Positions 51,259 to 60,149 of a stretch of 64,000 nt of DNA are shown here, in pieces. Every line of letters begins with the position of its first letter. Within the stretch, counting starts at the first letter, position 1. The translations under genes and the position numbers were made by a program. Below the pieces are notes generated by a model. It made no database searches. It was given only the letters and a program-made list of their open reading frames with translations, and was not told where the DNA came from. Source of the DNA: Rhodococcoides fascians A44A (lineage in GTDB: Bacteria > Actinomycetota > Actinomycetes > Mycobacteriales > Mycobacteriaceae); assembly GCF_000760735.1 (NCBI RefSeq), contig NZ_JMEX01000001.1, forward strand, positions 1-64,000, written 5' to 3'.

Positions 51259-52467
51259 TCAGTTGCGCGCGAGTCCGCCGAGCATCAGGTCTTCGCGTTG
51301 GACGGGGAGTCGCTGGGCGATCACCCGTTTGCTGTACATGAACTCGCGCGGGCGACCTATGCAGTCGGCGGCAATGAGCTCACCGGCCTGGAGATAGAAG
51401 CAACTGAAATCACTGTCGCGGGTGGGGTCACCGCTGAGAACCACTTCGTCGTATCCAGTGTTGAGGCCGGCGATCTGCAGCTTGAAGTGATACTGATCCG
51501 ACCAGAACCACGGCAACGCTTCGATTTTTCTGGACTTCCCGCAGGCGGTCGACGCAGCGACTTTGGCCTGCTCTCCTGCGCTCGAGACGGACTCCAACCG
51601 TAGTCGACGGCCGTAACGGGCCATGTCGTGGCTCGCGCAGTCCCCCGCCGCCATGATGTCGGGGTCGTTGGTCCGAGTGTGATCGTCGATCACGATGCCG
51701 TTGTCGATGACAAGACCCGCATCGGCGGCGAGGTCGGTGTTCGGCTCGACGCCGACACCGACGATGACCAGATCTGCGGGGATCGATTCTCCGCTGGCCA
51801 AGGTGATTTCACGAACCTCACGGTCACCGGACAGGCCCTGAACCATCGCGTTCGTTCTGATGTCGACTCCCTGTTCGCGATGTATCCGCTCGAAGAACGT
51901 CGATACCTCGGGAGCAGTGACCCGCTCGAGCACACGCCCAGTTGCCTCGAGGACTGTGACCTGTACGCCCAGTGCGCGCAGCGATGCCGCTGTCTCGAGT
52001 CCGATGTAGCCGCCTCCGACGATCACCACCCGCTGGCCAGGGCCGGTGGCCATACGTATCCTCTCGACGTCCGCTGCGGTGCGCAGGTAGTAGACCCCGT
52101 GGAGATCGGCCCCGGGAACGGTGAGCCGACGAGGGCGGGCTCCCGTGCACAGCGCGAGCTTGTCGTAGGCCAGCTTCTCCCCGGTGTCGAGAACGACGTT
52201 GCCTTCCGACCGAACGATGGTCTCCACCTGCGCGTTCAGGAGCTGAATACCTTGCTTGGAGTAGAAGTCCGTGCTGCGAATGGCGATATCGTCGAGTACG
52301 CATTTGCCCGCCAGGTATGCCTTCGACAGCGGGGGGCGTTGATAGGGAGCGGCAGACTCGTTACCGATGAGGACGATGTCGCCTGTCCAACCTTCTTGGC
52401 GCAAACTAGCTGCCAGTTGTGCCCCAGCATGGCTTGCGCCGACGATGATCGCCCGTTGCGATGTCAT
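51259..52467 (-). CDS. Ferredoxin reductase (FAD/NAD-dependent) of the CYP153 system
   Basis: The product is 402 aa; the ATG at 52467 overlaps the P450 stop as ATGA, so the longer frame is rejected. Two Rossmann motifs are visible: VGASHAGAQLA for FAD and VIVGGGYIGLETA for NADH. The family also shows YQRPPLSKAYL and AAGDCA, typical of rubredoxin/putidaredoxin reductases such as ThcD. It passes electrons from NADH to the 2Fe-2S ferredoxin encoded two genes upstream. Confidence 0.93.
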   Translation of the reverse strand: MTSQRAIIVGASHAGAQLAASLRQEGWTGDIVLIGNESAAPYQRPPLSKAYLAGKCVLDDIAIRSTDFYSKQGIQLLNAQVETIVRSEGNVVLDTGEKLAYDKLALCTGARPRRLTVPGADLHGVYYLRTAADVERIRMATGPGQRVVIVGGGYIGLETAASLRALGVQVTVLEATGRVLERVTAPEVSTFFERIHREQGVDIRTNAMVQGLSGDREVREITLASGESIPADLVIVGVGVEPNTDLAADAGLVIDNGIVIDDHTRTNDPDIMAAGDCASHDMARYGRRLRLESVSSAGEQAKVAASTACGKSRKIEALPWFWSDQYHFKLQIAGLNTGYDEVVLSGDPTRDSDFSCFYLQAGELIAADCIGRPREFMYSKRVIAQRLPVQREDLMLGGLARN

Positions 52468-53852
52468 ACGCTGGAAGTAGGCGTCAGGCGCACCATCATC
52501 TTGCTGATGCCCCGCACGAAATTCGACTGAACATACTCGGGGTCGCCGACGACCTCGATGTTCTCGAAGCGGGGAAGCAACTCCTCCCACAGAATCCGCA
52601 GCTGCATTTCGGCCAGCCGATTGCCCATACACCGGTGCACACCGAATCCGAACGCGATGTGATTGCGCGCATTGGCACGATCGATGATGAAATCATCAGG
52701 ATTCTCGAAAACGCGTTCGTCGCGGTTACCCGAGGCATACCACATCACCAATTTGTCACCCTTGCGGATGAATTGTCCGTTCAGAACGGTGTCGGCTTTG
52801 GCGATTCGGCGCATGTACGCCAAGGGTGTTTGCCATCGGATGATTTCCGAGTTCATGTTGGGGATCAAATCGGGATTGGCCTTCAATTTCTCGAACTGGT
52901 CGGGGAATTGGTTCAACGCAAGAACGCCACCGCTCATCGAGTTTCGCGTGGTGTCGTTGCCACCGACGATCAGCAGGACGAGGTTGCCCAGAAATTCCAT
53001 CGGACGATCGATCAGATCCTTGGTGTCCTCGTTGCTCTGCAACATGGTGATCAGATCGAAACCGGACTCTTCCCCTGCAGACCTCCTGGCTGCTTTGTCA
53101 TGCCAGAGAGCGCTGAGGCCACGGGCCATGTCACGCATGCCTTCGAACACCTCGTCGTTGTCCGAGGGCCCACCGTTGGCTTGCTCCATCGAGGTTGCCA
53201 AATCGGACCAGTAGACGAGTTTGCGGCGTTGTTCGTAGGGGAAATCCAGAAGAGTTGCGAGCATCCGAGCTGTCAACTCGATCGAGACATTCTGCACCCA
53301 GTCGAACGGCTCGTTCAAGGGGAGGTCGTCCAATACCTCCCGTACGCGCGATCGGATCAGTCCCTCCATCTCCCGGAGGTTCTTCGGTGCGACAACCCCC
53401 TGGACGGCAGCGCGCTGCTTGTCGTGGTGTGGTGGGTCCATCGCGATGAACATCTCGATATCGAGAAACCGGGGCGGAACGCCGATGACGATGAACGGTT
53501 CGGCCGAGAACACAGCGTGATTCTTGTCGACGGCCACGATATCGGCATGGCGCGTGACCGACCAGAACGGGCCGAACGGACTATTGGGTTGGTAGTGCAC
53601 CGGTGCCTCGTTCCGCACGCGCTCGAAGTACGACTGCCACCGCCCTTGTCTGTAAAGAAAGGGGTTACTGAGGTCGATGTCGGCGAGCTCGACATCCTCG
53701 ACCGGTGGGATGGGACTTTCGACGAAGATCTTCTTGCCATTCGTGCCAGTCACCCACCGTCGGGTCTTGTCGTACAAATGAGCGCCCTGGATCTGCAGCC
53801 CTATCGGGATGGTCGACTGGACCTTGTCGGCGATCGACTCAGAAACTTTCAT
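52464..53852 (-). CDS. Cytochrome P450 CYP153, terminal alkane hydroxylase
   Basis: The 462-aa product matches CYP153 from memory throughout, with the hallmark segments NPFLYRQGRWQSYF, FGPFWSVTRHADI, AMDPPHHD, VAPKNLREMEGLIRSR and GGNDTTRNSMSGG (I-helix). The heme-binding loop FGFGVHRCMGN carries Cys408. CYP153 enzymes hydroxylate medium-chain n-alkanes and fatty chains at the terminal carbon. The gene lies between ferredoxin and reductase genes, as in known alkane P450 operons, and is divergent from an AraC regulator. Confidence 0.95.
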   Translation of the reverse strand: MKVSESIADKVQSTIPIGLQIQGAHLYDKTRRWVTGTNGKKIFVESPIPPVEDVELADIDLSNPFLYRQGRWQSYFERVRNEAPVHYQPNSPFGPFWSVTRHADIVAVDKNHAVFSAEPFIVIGVPPRFLDIEMFIAMDPPHHDKQRAAVQGVVAPKNLREMEGLIRSRVREVLDDLPLNEPFDWVQNVSIELTARMLATLLDFPYEQRRKLVYWSDLATSMEQANGGPSDNDEVFEGMRDMARGLSALWHDKAARRSAGEESGFDLITMLQSNEDTKDLIDRPMEFLGNLVLLIVGGNDTTRNSMSGGVLALNQFPDQFEKLKANPDLIPNMNSEIIRWQTPLAYMRRIAKADTVLNGQFIRKGDKLVMWYASGNRDERVFENPDDFIIDRANARNHIAFGFGVHRCMGNRLAEMQLRILWEELLPRFENIEVVGDPEYVQSNFVRGISKMMVRLTPTSSV

Positions 53853-53876
53853 GCTGTCGTGCCTGCCTTTCGCACA

Positions 53877-54197
53877 TCACAATTGGAATTCAGGTGTTCG
53901 AACGATCAGGCCATCCCACGCTTCCGAGGCCACCATCTGGCACGACAACCGAGACGTGGGTTCACGCTCGGGGTTCATCGCCAGCATCTCCTCCTCGTCG
54001 GCGCCGGACAGACCCACCTCTCCTGACCACTGCGGGTCGACGATCACATGGCAGGTGCCACAGGCCGTTTCGCCCCCACAGTCTCCATCGATCCCCGGCA
54101 CAGCATTGTCGGTTGCAATCTGCATCAGCGAGCGACCTTCGACCAGAGCCGCCTCGTGCTTCTCACCATCGTGGGCGACGAAAATTACAGCTGCCAT
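53877..54197 (-). CDS. [2Fe-2S] ferredoxin of the CYP153 system
   Basis: The product is 106 aa from an ATG behind GAGGAG. The adrenodoxin/putidaredoxin-type cluster motif is present: CGGETACGTC plus a distal Cys in LSCQM. It hands electrons from the reductase to CYP153. It is the first gene of the operon and divergently transcribed from the AraC gene. Confidence 0.93.
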   Translation of the reverse strand: MAAVIFVAHDGEKHEAALVEGRSLMQIATDNAVPGIDGDCGGETACGTCHVIVDPQWSGEVGLSGADEEEMLAMNPEREPTSRLSCQMVASEAWDGLIVRTPEFQL

Positions 54198-54306
54198 GTC
54201 AACTCCTCGTTTTCCGGCGTGATTGACGAAAGTGTCGTCGCAAACGCGGGTGACGGCTATGTTCGGTGGAGTCATAAACTTGTGAATTCGGGTCAAAGGG
54301 GTCACC
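54198..54306. promoter_or_regulatory. Divergent promoter region of the CYP153 operon and its AraC regulator
   Basis: The 109-base gap between the ferredoxin start and the AraC start must contain both promoters and the regulator's binding sites. I see no clear repeat. Confidence 0.4.
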
Positions 54307-55335
54307 GTGAAGCTGAGCGACGAGGGCGTGCCACCGCTTGCGTTCGTTCAGTTGCTCGAACGCCGCGCACTCGACCCTGACGCCGCCGCGCGGCTTCGTG
54401 TGATCATGCACCGCGAAGGAACCAGTGAAGCGACGCTCATTCAGCATGACGTTCAGGCACCGATACGGTGGTTTCGGGAGGTCTATCCCGAACTCGATAT
54501 CGCCCAGGCCACTCGACTCGGATTTGCGTTTGCCGAGCAGGCCCAGTTGACATCGTTCGGGCCTCTGAGTTCACCTTTGATCAGCGCTGGTTCGGTCGCC
54601 GAGATCGTCGATCTCCTGACATACCTACCATTGATCTCCACGGCGTTGAAGTCGCAGTTCCACACCGGCGACTACGGTCTGATCGTCGGGCTCACTGCGC
54701 ACACAGGCGATTCCGCACTGGACTGCTTGGTCATCACCTACGGTGGGTCGGCGTTACTACGACTGCTGGACATGCTCGCCGGTGACATATCGCCGGTGAC
54801 ACTCCATCTGAGCTGGCCGGAGCCGGCCGAGGTGAGCCACGACGAAGGTCCGGGGGCGAATCGCCGGTTCTTCGACGCTCCGATTTCCTTCGTCCACGTA
54901 CCCGAGGAGACCCTCAACAAGGCTTGTCGCTTCTCGGACCCCCTCGCATATCGTCTCGCTATCGCTGATCTGCAGCGAACACTCGCCCAGCGGAGTGGGT
55001 CCATGTCATCCGCCGAGAAGGTGAGGCAACAGTTGGAAAAGGACCTCGGACAGCGAACCAACCATGATGTTGCACAAGCATTGTCGATGTCGAGTAGCAC
55101 GTTGAAACGGCGGCTTGCCGAAGAAGGAACCACCTATAGCAAGGTGCGCCACTCGCTGCTGTACGAGCGCGCGATGCTACGGCTCCTCGACCGATCGGTT
55201 TCGGTCAGCGAGATCGCTACCGAACTCGGATACAGCGACCTCGCCAACTTCTCTCACGCCTTCAAACGCTGGACCGGACGCTCTCCGAAAGATTTCCGAA
55301 ATCCCCGACTCTCAGACGACCCGGATTCGACGTAG
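54307..55335 (+). CDS. AraC-family regulator of the CYP153 operon
   Basis: The 342-aa product starts at GTG. An N-terminal ligand-binding domain of the Arabinose_bd type (about 1-200) precedes a C-terminal pair of HTHs: ALSMSSSTLKRRLAEEGTTY and SEIATELGYSDLANFSHAFKRWTG. The same gene arrangement (AraC regulator divergent from CYP153 electron-transfer operon) is known from alkane-degrading Mycobacterium, so alkane-dependent activation is likely. Confidence 0.9.
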   Translation: MKLSDEGVPPLAFVQLLERRALDPDAAARLRVIMHREGTSEATLIQHDVQAPIRWFREVYPELDIAQATRLGFAFAEQAQLTSFGPLSSPLISAGSVAEIVDLLTYLPLISTALKSQFHTGDYGLIVGLTAHTGDSALDCLVITYGGSALLRLLDMLAGDISPVTLHLSWPEPAEVSHDEGPGANRRFFDAPISFVHVPEETLNKACRFSDPLAYRLAIADLQRTLAQRSGSMSSAEKVRQQLEKDLGQRTNHDVAQALSMSSSTLKRRLAEEGTTYSKVRHSLLYERAMLRLLDRSVSVSEIATELGYSDLANFSHAFKRWTGRSPKDFRNPRLSDDPDST

Positions 55336-55353
55336 ACCCCGCAGAACGGGGTC
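55335..55353 (+). terminator. Hairpin after the AraC gene
   Basis: Arms GACCCCG and CGGGGTC with a 5-base loop directly at the AraC stop. Confidence 0.55.
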
Positions 55354-55472
55354 GAGATCGATGCCTCGTTCGTTCGCGGCCTGATCGATCTTCATCTCGG
55401 AGATTTCTGAGACGTCACCGCCTCCCTGCCGTGAGAAGAAGAGTGTGTGCAAACCCGAGTACCAACCACTAG

Positions 55473-56588
55473 TCACTCGACGGTGTCGGCCGGCACGCGT
55501 GCGGTCTCCGATTCGAGAAAGTCGACGAGAGCTTCCAACAGGCTGTCCGCGCGGGTTTCGACATCGGCCAGGACAGAGTCCACGTCGTCGAGAAGACCGT
55601 GGGCGTGTCTACGCGCAAGCGTTCCGCGTTCGTAGTAGCCGGGGTCGAGTAGAACCCGCGGTACTGGATCCGGTGCCGCGATCTGCTCCGGATGTTGTGA
55701 CCGCGCAGTGGGCTGCAGGTGGGTGGGTGCCCTTCCGTCCCAGTGCATTCGCACGATGCCCGCTACCGCACGGGCGGTCAGCGGGGTCGCAGCCAACGGG
55801 GTGTGGCCCCACCGGTCGATCGCAGTCGACAGCGGATGTTGACCGGCCGGGTCGAAATACCGGTCGTATCCGCCGAGCCCGGTGCCGTCCACGGCATCGA
55901 AAGCGTCGGCGAGCATTCGGGTGCTCGGATACCGGGCCTGATGGCCGAGCACCTCACACCAGCGCTGGTACACCGTGCGCGGAGAAATGCCCGTCCCCGC
56001 CAGCGCGAGGGAGGTGAGGGTATGAACGCCGCGGCCTGTCTCGATGCGAAGGGCGTCGAGACCCGCATCGGCGGTGACATCGCATGCCCGCAGGGCCGCG
56101 ATCTGCGTGTACGGCAGACCTGTCGTAGCGAGCGTGAGGATCAGCGCGTCTCTGCGCGCGAACAACGCTGACGGCCAACCGTATTCGGGGAGTCGGGCGA
56201 TGATTCCGCCGATCACGGCTGCCACCTCCTGCAGGCGCGACGTGCGGGCCCCATCCAGCGCAGCCCGGACGGTCTCAGCGCGCCCTGGAGGAGGTAATAG
56301 ATGCCGATGATGAGCGGAGTCGATCACCGCGATCCGGCGGCGTTGGGTCGTCGGCGCGGCGGGGTGCGCATACAGGAACCGAGCAAGTGACTCAGGAGAG
56401 GCCGCCAATGGGGGTTCGCCATGGGCGGTGCACCAGTCCTCGAACAGTGACCACGTGTGCCGATCCCGCCTCGGTATCGACGTGTTCGTGATGTCCGATG
56501 CACGTATCGGACAAGGGCGGTCGTCGTGGTCAGCATCTACCCCTGTCGTCCCGTCGCCGCTCACTGGTTCGGTCGGGTGCCTGGTCAT
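55473..56588 (-). CDS. Degenerate tyrosine-recombinase-like accessory protein
   Basis: The product is 371 aa; the ATG overlaps the recombinase stop (ATGA), so a very long upstream extension is rejected. The N-terminus resembles a SAM-like core-binding domain (WSLFEDWCTAHGEPPL ... LARFLYAHPA), followed by ALILTLATTGLPYTQIAAL, where active enzymes have TGxRRSEL; the catalytic Arg is missing. No HxxR or Tyr motif is seen. The C-terminal part is Arg/Asp-rich and helical. It is likely a non-catalytic partner of the recombinase encoded just upstream. Confidence 0.65.
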   Translation of the reverse strand: MTRHPTEPVSGDGTTGVDADHDDRPCPIRASDITNTSIPRRDRHTWSLFEDWCTAHGEPPLAASPESLARFLYAHPAAPTTQRRRIAVIDSAHHRHLLPPPGRAETVRAALDGARTSRLQEVAAVIGGIIARLPEYGWPSALFARRDALILTLATTGLPYTQIAALRACDVTADAGLDALRIETGRGVHTLTSLALAGTGISPRTVYQRWCEVLGHQARYPSTRMLADAFDAVDGTGLGGYDRYFDPAGQHPLSTAIDRWGHTPLAATPLTARAVAGIVRMHWDGRAPTHLQPTARSQHPEQIAAPDPVPRVLLDPGYYERGTLARRHAHGLLDDVDSVLADVETRADSLLEALVDFLESETARVPADTVE

Positions 56589-57751
56589 AGGCCGAGCTCG
56601 GTGACGGCGTTGCCGACCAGTGGCGCATTCTCGTGAGCGTATGTTTCGACCATTGCGGGTGTGGTGTGCCCGGTTTGGCGCATGATCGCATGCGCGTCGG
56701 CACCGTTGCGGAAGGCCTGCGTGACGAAGCCGGAACGGAGGGAATGCCCGCCGAGCTGGGCGACGGTGTCGGGGCCGTATCCAGCTCGAGTAGCGCGGCG
56801 GCGGATCGCCGCGTGCACCGCGGCTCCGGACAGGGCTGTGTCGGAGAGGTTGCCGTTCTTGCGGACGGACCGAAACAGAGGGGACCGTTTCTCGACTACA
56901 GGAAGGGTGCCGCGGCAGATATGGGAGTCGAATTCCACTGCGCGGGAAAGTATTCGGATGACAGCAACTCTGCCGCCGGTGTCGAACGCTGCGACGATCT
57001 GCAGCCATCGCACCCACGCGCAGACCGGACATGACTCGTGGCGGTCGGTGAACGGGAGTGCTTTCACGGTTCCGGTGCCGTCCTGGTCGGTCTTCGATTT
57101 GCGGATACGTACGTGCGCGCCGTCGAGGCGGTCGCGGTGGACATCGCGGCATTCGAGCGCTACGAGTTCGCTGCGGCGGAATGCGCCGGTGTAGCCCATC
57201 AGGAGCAGCGCAGTGTCGCGGCGTTCGAGGACCTCCGACGCCCACCCGGCCCCACCTCGACGCGCGTAATCGACGATCGTAGTGATGTCGGAGGTCAGCA
57301 GCGGTGCGCGCGGGTTACGGGGCCGCTCCCCCGCAGACGCGTAATCCCGCCGAATACCCGAGAGAGTGGCGCGCACCATCTCGTGCCCGCACGGGTTGTC
57401 GTAGCCGGTAGCGCGGTGGCGGTCCGCGACCGCCGCGATCCATTTGCCGAACGTCGACGGCGCATACGCCCGCGTCCCGTCGACGGTGAGCGTGTCGGCA
57501 GCCGCAACGAGATAGGCCGCCACCGTAGCGGGATGCGCCGGCAACGCGTGGTGCCCGGCGACGGTGCACCAGGTCTCGAAGCGTCGCCACGCCGAATCGT
57601 AGGCGCGGCGGGTAGCACCGGACCGTGCCGACGCCATCGACCGTTCGATCCGAGCGGCGACCTCGCCCGACAGGTCCGGAAACACCTCCGCACTCCTCAC
57701 CGGGACGACTGAATCCGTGTCCAGGACCTCACCTAGCTGCCGATCTGCCAT
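56585..57751 (-). CDS. Tyrosine recombinase (phage integrase family) of the transposon
   Basis: The product is 388 aa from the ATG at 57751. Catalytic residues are visible: Arg193 in GAFRRSEL, His336/Arg339 in HSLRSGF, His362 in TGHTT and nucleophile Tyr371 in VETYAHE. The N-terminal SAM-like domain contains an RRAYDSAWRRFETWC stretch. In Tn402-type elements a serine resolvase (TniR) usually resolves cointegrates; here this recombinase and its coupled paralogue take that place, or they integrate cassettes. A second, truncated relative lies at 35.7 kb. Confidence 0.9.
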   Translation of the reverse strand: MADRQLGEVLDTDSVVPVRSAEVFPDLSGEVAARIERSMASARSGATRRAYDSAWRRFETWCTVAGHHALPAHPATVAAYLVAAADTLTVDGTRAYAPSTFGKWIAAVADRHRATGYDNPCGHEMVRATLSGIRRDYASAGERPRNPRAPLLTSDITTIVDYARRGGAGWASEVLERRDTALLLMGYTGAFRRSELVALECRDVHRDRLDGAHVRIRKSKTDQDGTGTVKALPFTDRHESCPVCAWVRWLQIVAAFDTGGRVAVIRILSRAVEFDSHICRGTLPVVEKRSPLFRSVRKNGNLSDTALSGAAVHAAIRRRATRAGYGPDTVAQLGGHSLRSGFVTQAFRNGADAHAIMRQTGHTTPAMVETYAHENAPLVGNAVTELGL

Positions 57752-57941
57752 GACAGGGACTGTAGCGAGCACCCCCGACAGCTCTTTCGAGTTGAAACGC
57801 GCTGAGCAGGGATTTAGACGAAGACGGTGCGGGAACGGAAATTCTCGTCGGTCACCGCACACAGACCGTGGGTGACTACAGGAGGCGATTGATGCCCGCG
57901 TAAAAGCGGGCGTAGAAAAACGTGGGGTGATCATGCGCGCT
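57752..57941. promoter_or_regulatory. Candidate resolution site between recombinase and tniQ genes
   Basis: The 190-base gap contains the inverted pair GTCACC/GGTGAC (around 57851-57875) and the hairpin GCCCGC-gtaaaa-GCGGGC (57894-57911). The hairpin can act as tniQ terminator. The region beside the recombinase gene is the natural place for its recombination site, though this is inference. Confidence 0.4.
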
Positions 57942-59183
57942 TCAGTCCCAGTCCAGTCGGATGCCGAGCTCGACGAAGGCATAGGCCAGCTCATCGATGT
58001 CTTCTTCGGTGCGGCAACCCGTTCTCGCCAATCCGAACAGAGATCGGGCGGCGTCGCTGTCGACGCGGGCGGCGGCGACAGCGGCATCGATCGCCGCAAT
58101 CACACCGTCCCAAGCGCTGCGGGCGGGTACCGGACTGCGAGACCTTGTCGGAGCGGTCCCCGGATCGACCGGCTCGTACCGTCGCGGCCGCAGCAAGCAG
58201 GCATCAGCACCGCTCGCGGCCATCTCATCGTTCTCCACCGCGATGATCGCGGTCGCGGCGGCAAACAAAACCTTCGCTTGCTCGTCCCACCGCAGTTGCT
58301 CGAACGGAACCCATGATGTCCGGAGCGGGCGAGAATGGCCGGTGGACTTCCAGATCGCGCTCAGTGGCTTCGCCCACCATCCGGTGCGGACCAGCGGCGT
58401 CGATACCTCGTCGACGACGGTACGCAGCAGCCTGAACCACACTGCGGCATGAACACGGCCCGCGCCGAGCTCGACCGACCCGCTCGTCAATGCGGCGGCG
58501 GTGCGCCGGTCGATTTCTGCGACGACTGCCGGTACCGGTATCGGTGATGCGTGATCGTCCGAGCCTGCTGGTGTCCTCTCCCAGAAGACCAGCCTGCCGG
58601 GTACGACACTGCAGAATTCCAGTCGACAGTGATGTTTCGTGCAGCTGGTCAGCATCGGGTACTGATGAGCCATCATGACCGCGATATCGGCGTCTGTGTC
58701 GAGGTCGTCGATACACAAGGGACATGCCCGCGTATCGAGCTTGCTCACCCAGGGAAGCCACATGCCGGCGGGCGGTGCGCGTCGACGTCGATCTGCCATC
58801 GCCAGACCCGCCGGTAGTAGGACAGAGAACTGATGGGCGTAGGTGTCGAAGTCACATTCGGCGGGGTCGGTGCTGTCGAGGAGCCAGGGCGTGCACCCCG
58901 CTAGCGTCATCTCACGCAGCCGTTCCGCCGCACAGGTGCTCCTCTGGGCGAGGGCGTCCAGCACCGGCTCGGGTGTGTAGCGGTCCAGGTCCACGCCCGG
59001 ACTCTCGAAGCCGAGCCCGTCGAGAAGGTCCGCTGTATTGATCGACGAATACAGTGCGCTGGTCCGGGCCAGCCACGACATCAGAGTCTCACCAGGTAGT
59101 GGTTGCGGGTGAAGGGGCCACCGCGGATACGCACTGTGGGCGAGCGCTGTGTGCGCTGCAGGGGCATCGGATGGAATTGTCAT
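57942..59183 (-). CDS. tniQ: TniQ-family target/transposition protein
   Basis: The 413-aa product is coupled to tniB by ATGA. GETLMSWLART near the N-terminus and a zinc-finger-like pattern CPLCIDD ... SCTKHHCRLEFC are typical of TniQ. TniQ helps target selection and transposition in Tn402/Tn5053 and Tn7-like elements. Typical length. Confidence 0.88.
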   Translation of the reverse strand: MTIPSDAPAAHTALAHSAYPRWPLHPQPLPGETLMSWLARTSALYSSINTADLLDGLGFESPGVDLDRYTPEPVLDALAQRSTCAAERLREMTLAGCTPWLLDSTDPAECDFDTYAHQFSVLLPAGLAMADRRRRAPPAGMWLPWVSKLDTRACPLCIDDLDTDADIAVMMAHQYPMLTSCTKHHCRLEFCSVVPGRLVFWERTPAGSDDHASPIPVPAVVAEIDRRTAAALTSGSVELGAGRVHAAVWFRLLRTVVDEVSTPLVRTGWWAKPLSAIWKSTGHSRPLRTSWVPFEQLRWDEQAKVLFAAATAIIAVENDEMAASGADACLLRPRRYEPVDPGTAPTRSRSPVPARSAWDGVIAAIDAAVAAARVDSDAARSLFGLARTGCRTEEDIDELAYAFVELGIRLDWD

Positions 59184-60145
59184 GCCAGGTGCCGCTCGAA
59201 GTGGCGGCGGCGTTCGGTAGGCCCGGAGTAGACGGTCTGCGTCAACACCTGTGAGGTGATCGCTTCCTCTCCGGCCTCTAATGCGGTCACTGCGGCCGCG
59301 GTCAACAGCGTGGCCAGTTCGCCGATGGTGCCCTCACACCGGGTGAGGAGGTAGTCGGTCATCTCCGCCGATGTCAGATGCGAGGGCGCACGCAATGGGA
59401 AGCTGGCGGTGAAACTCGCCAGCAGGGAGCGGGTGTCGGTGTCGTTGGTCCAGATCGGCAGCGTCATGGGGTGAAAACGGTTCTCCAACTGCCCATCGCT
59501 GCGGATAGCGAGGTACGCCTCTCGGGTACCGACTCCGACGAGAGGGATCCGCAGCTCGTTGCCAAGAAACCGCAACAGGTTCAGAAATTCTCGGCGCACG
59601 TTGTCGCGGCCGGCAAGAACATTGTGGAGCTCGTCGATGATCAGCATCCGCACCCCGGTCGCTCGCAGCAGCGTAACCGCTTGCTGTTCGAGTTCGTGAA
59701 CGCGGCTTCGCGGGCGCATCGGCGTTCCGAGTGCCGCGAGCATCGCCAGGTAGAACCGTCCGGGTGCTGGGTCCGGGGGCATCTGCATACACAGCACCGG
59801 TATCTGCTCACGGTCGGGCAAGGTGACCGCAGGGTGCGCACGCCGGAACTTCTCGATGATCATCGACTTGCCGTTGTTCGTCGGTCCGATCAGAAGCAGG
59901 TTCGGCATTCGTTGCCGATCCGGCCACCCCAGCAACGTCTCGAGGTGCTCGATCACCGACCGTGCACGCGGATACCCGATCCACCGTTCCGTGCGAATGT
60001 GCCTGATGCGTTGCGCGGCAGGGAGAACCGCGATCGGTCTGACCGAACTGCGCAGATGGTTGAGGTCCGCACTACCGGGGTCGATGTCTTGGCAGCTACG
60101 GTCGTCGCCGTCGCCTGCGGGCGTGATTCGGGGGTCGTTGTTCAC
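59180..60145 (-). CDS. tniB: TniB AAA+ ATPase
   Basis: The product is 321 aa from a GTG four bases after the tniA stop. Walker A GPTNNGKSM and Walker B MLIIDELHN mark an AAA+ ATPase of the TniB/TnsC type. It recruits target DNA and activates the transposase. The stop overlaps tniQ. Confidence 0.92.
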   Translation of the reverse strand: MNNDPRITPAGDGDDRSCQDIDPGSADLNHLRSSVRPIAVLPAAQRIRHIRTERWIGYPRARSVIEHLETLLGWPDRQRMPNLLLIGPTNNGKSMIIEKFRRAHPAVTLPDREQIPVLCMQMPPDPAPGRFYLAMLAALGTPMRPRSRVHELEQQAVTLLRATGVRMLIIDELHNVLAGRDNVRREFLNLLRFLGNELRIPLVGVGTREAYLAIRSDGQLENRFHPMTLPIWTNDTDTRSLLASFTASFPLRAPSHLTSAEMTDYLLTRCEGTIGELATLLTAAAVTALEAGEEAITSQVLTQTVYSGPTERRRHFERHLA

Positions 60146-60149
60146 CGTT

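Noticed and set aside
55473..57245. 590-aa reading of the second recombinase-like gene
   Set aside because: The first 219 codons overlap the catalytic recombinase gene in another frame; the coupled ATG at 56588 is the credible start.
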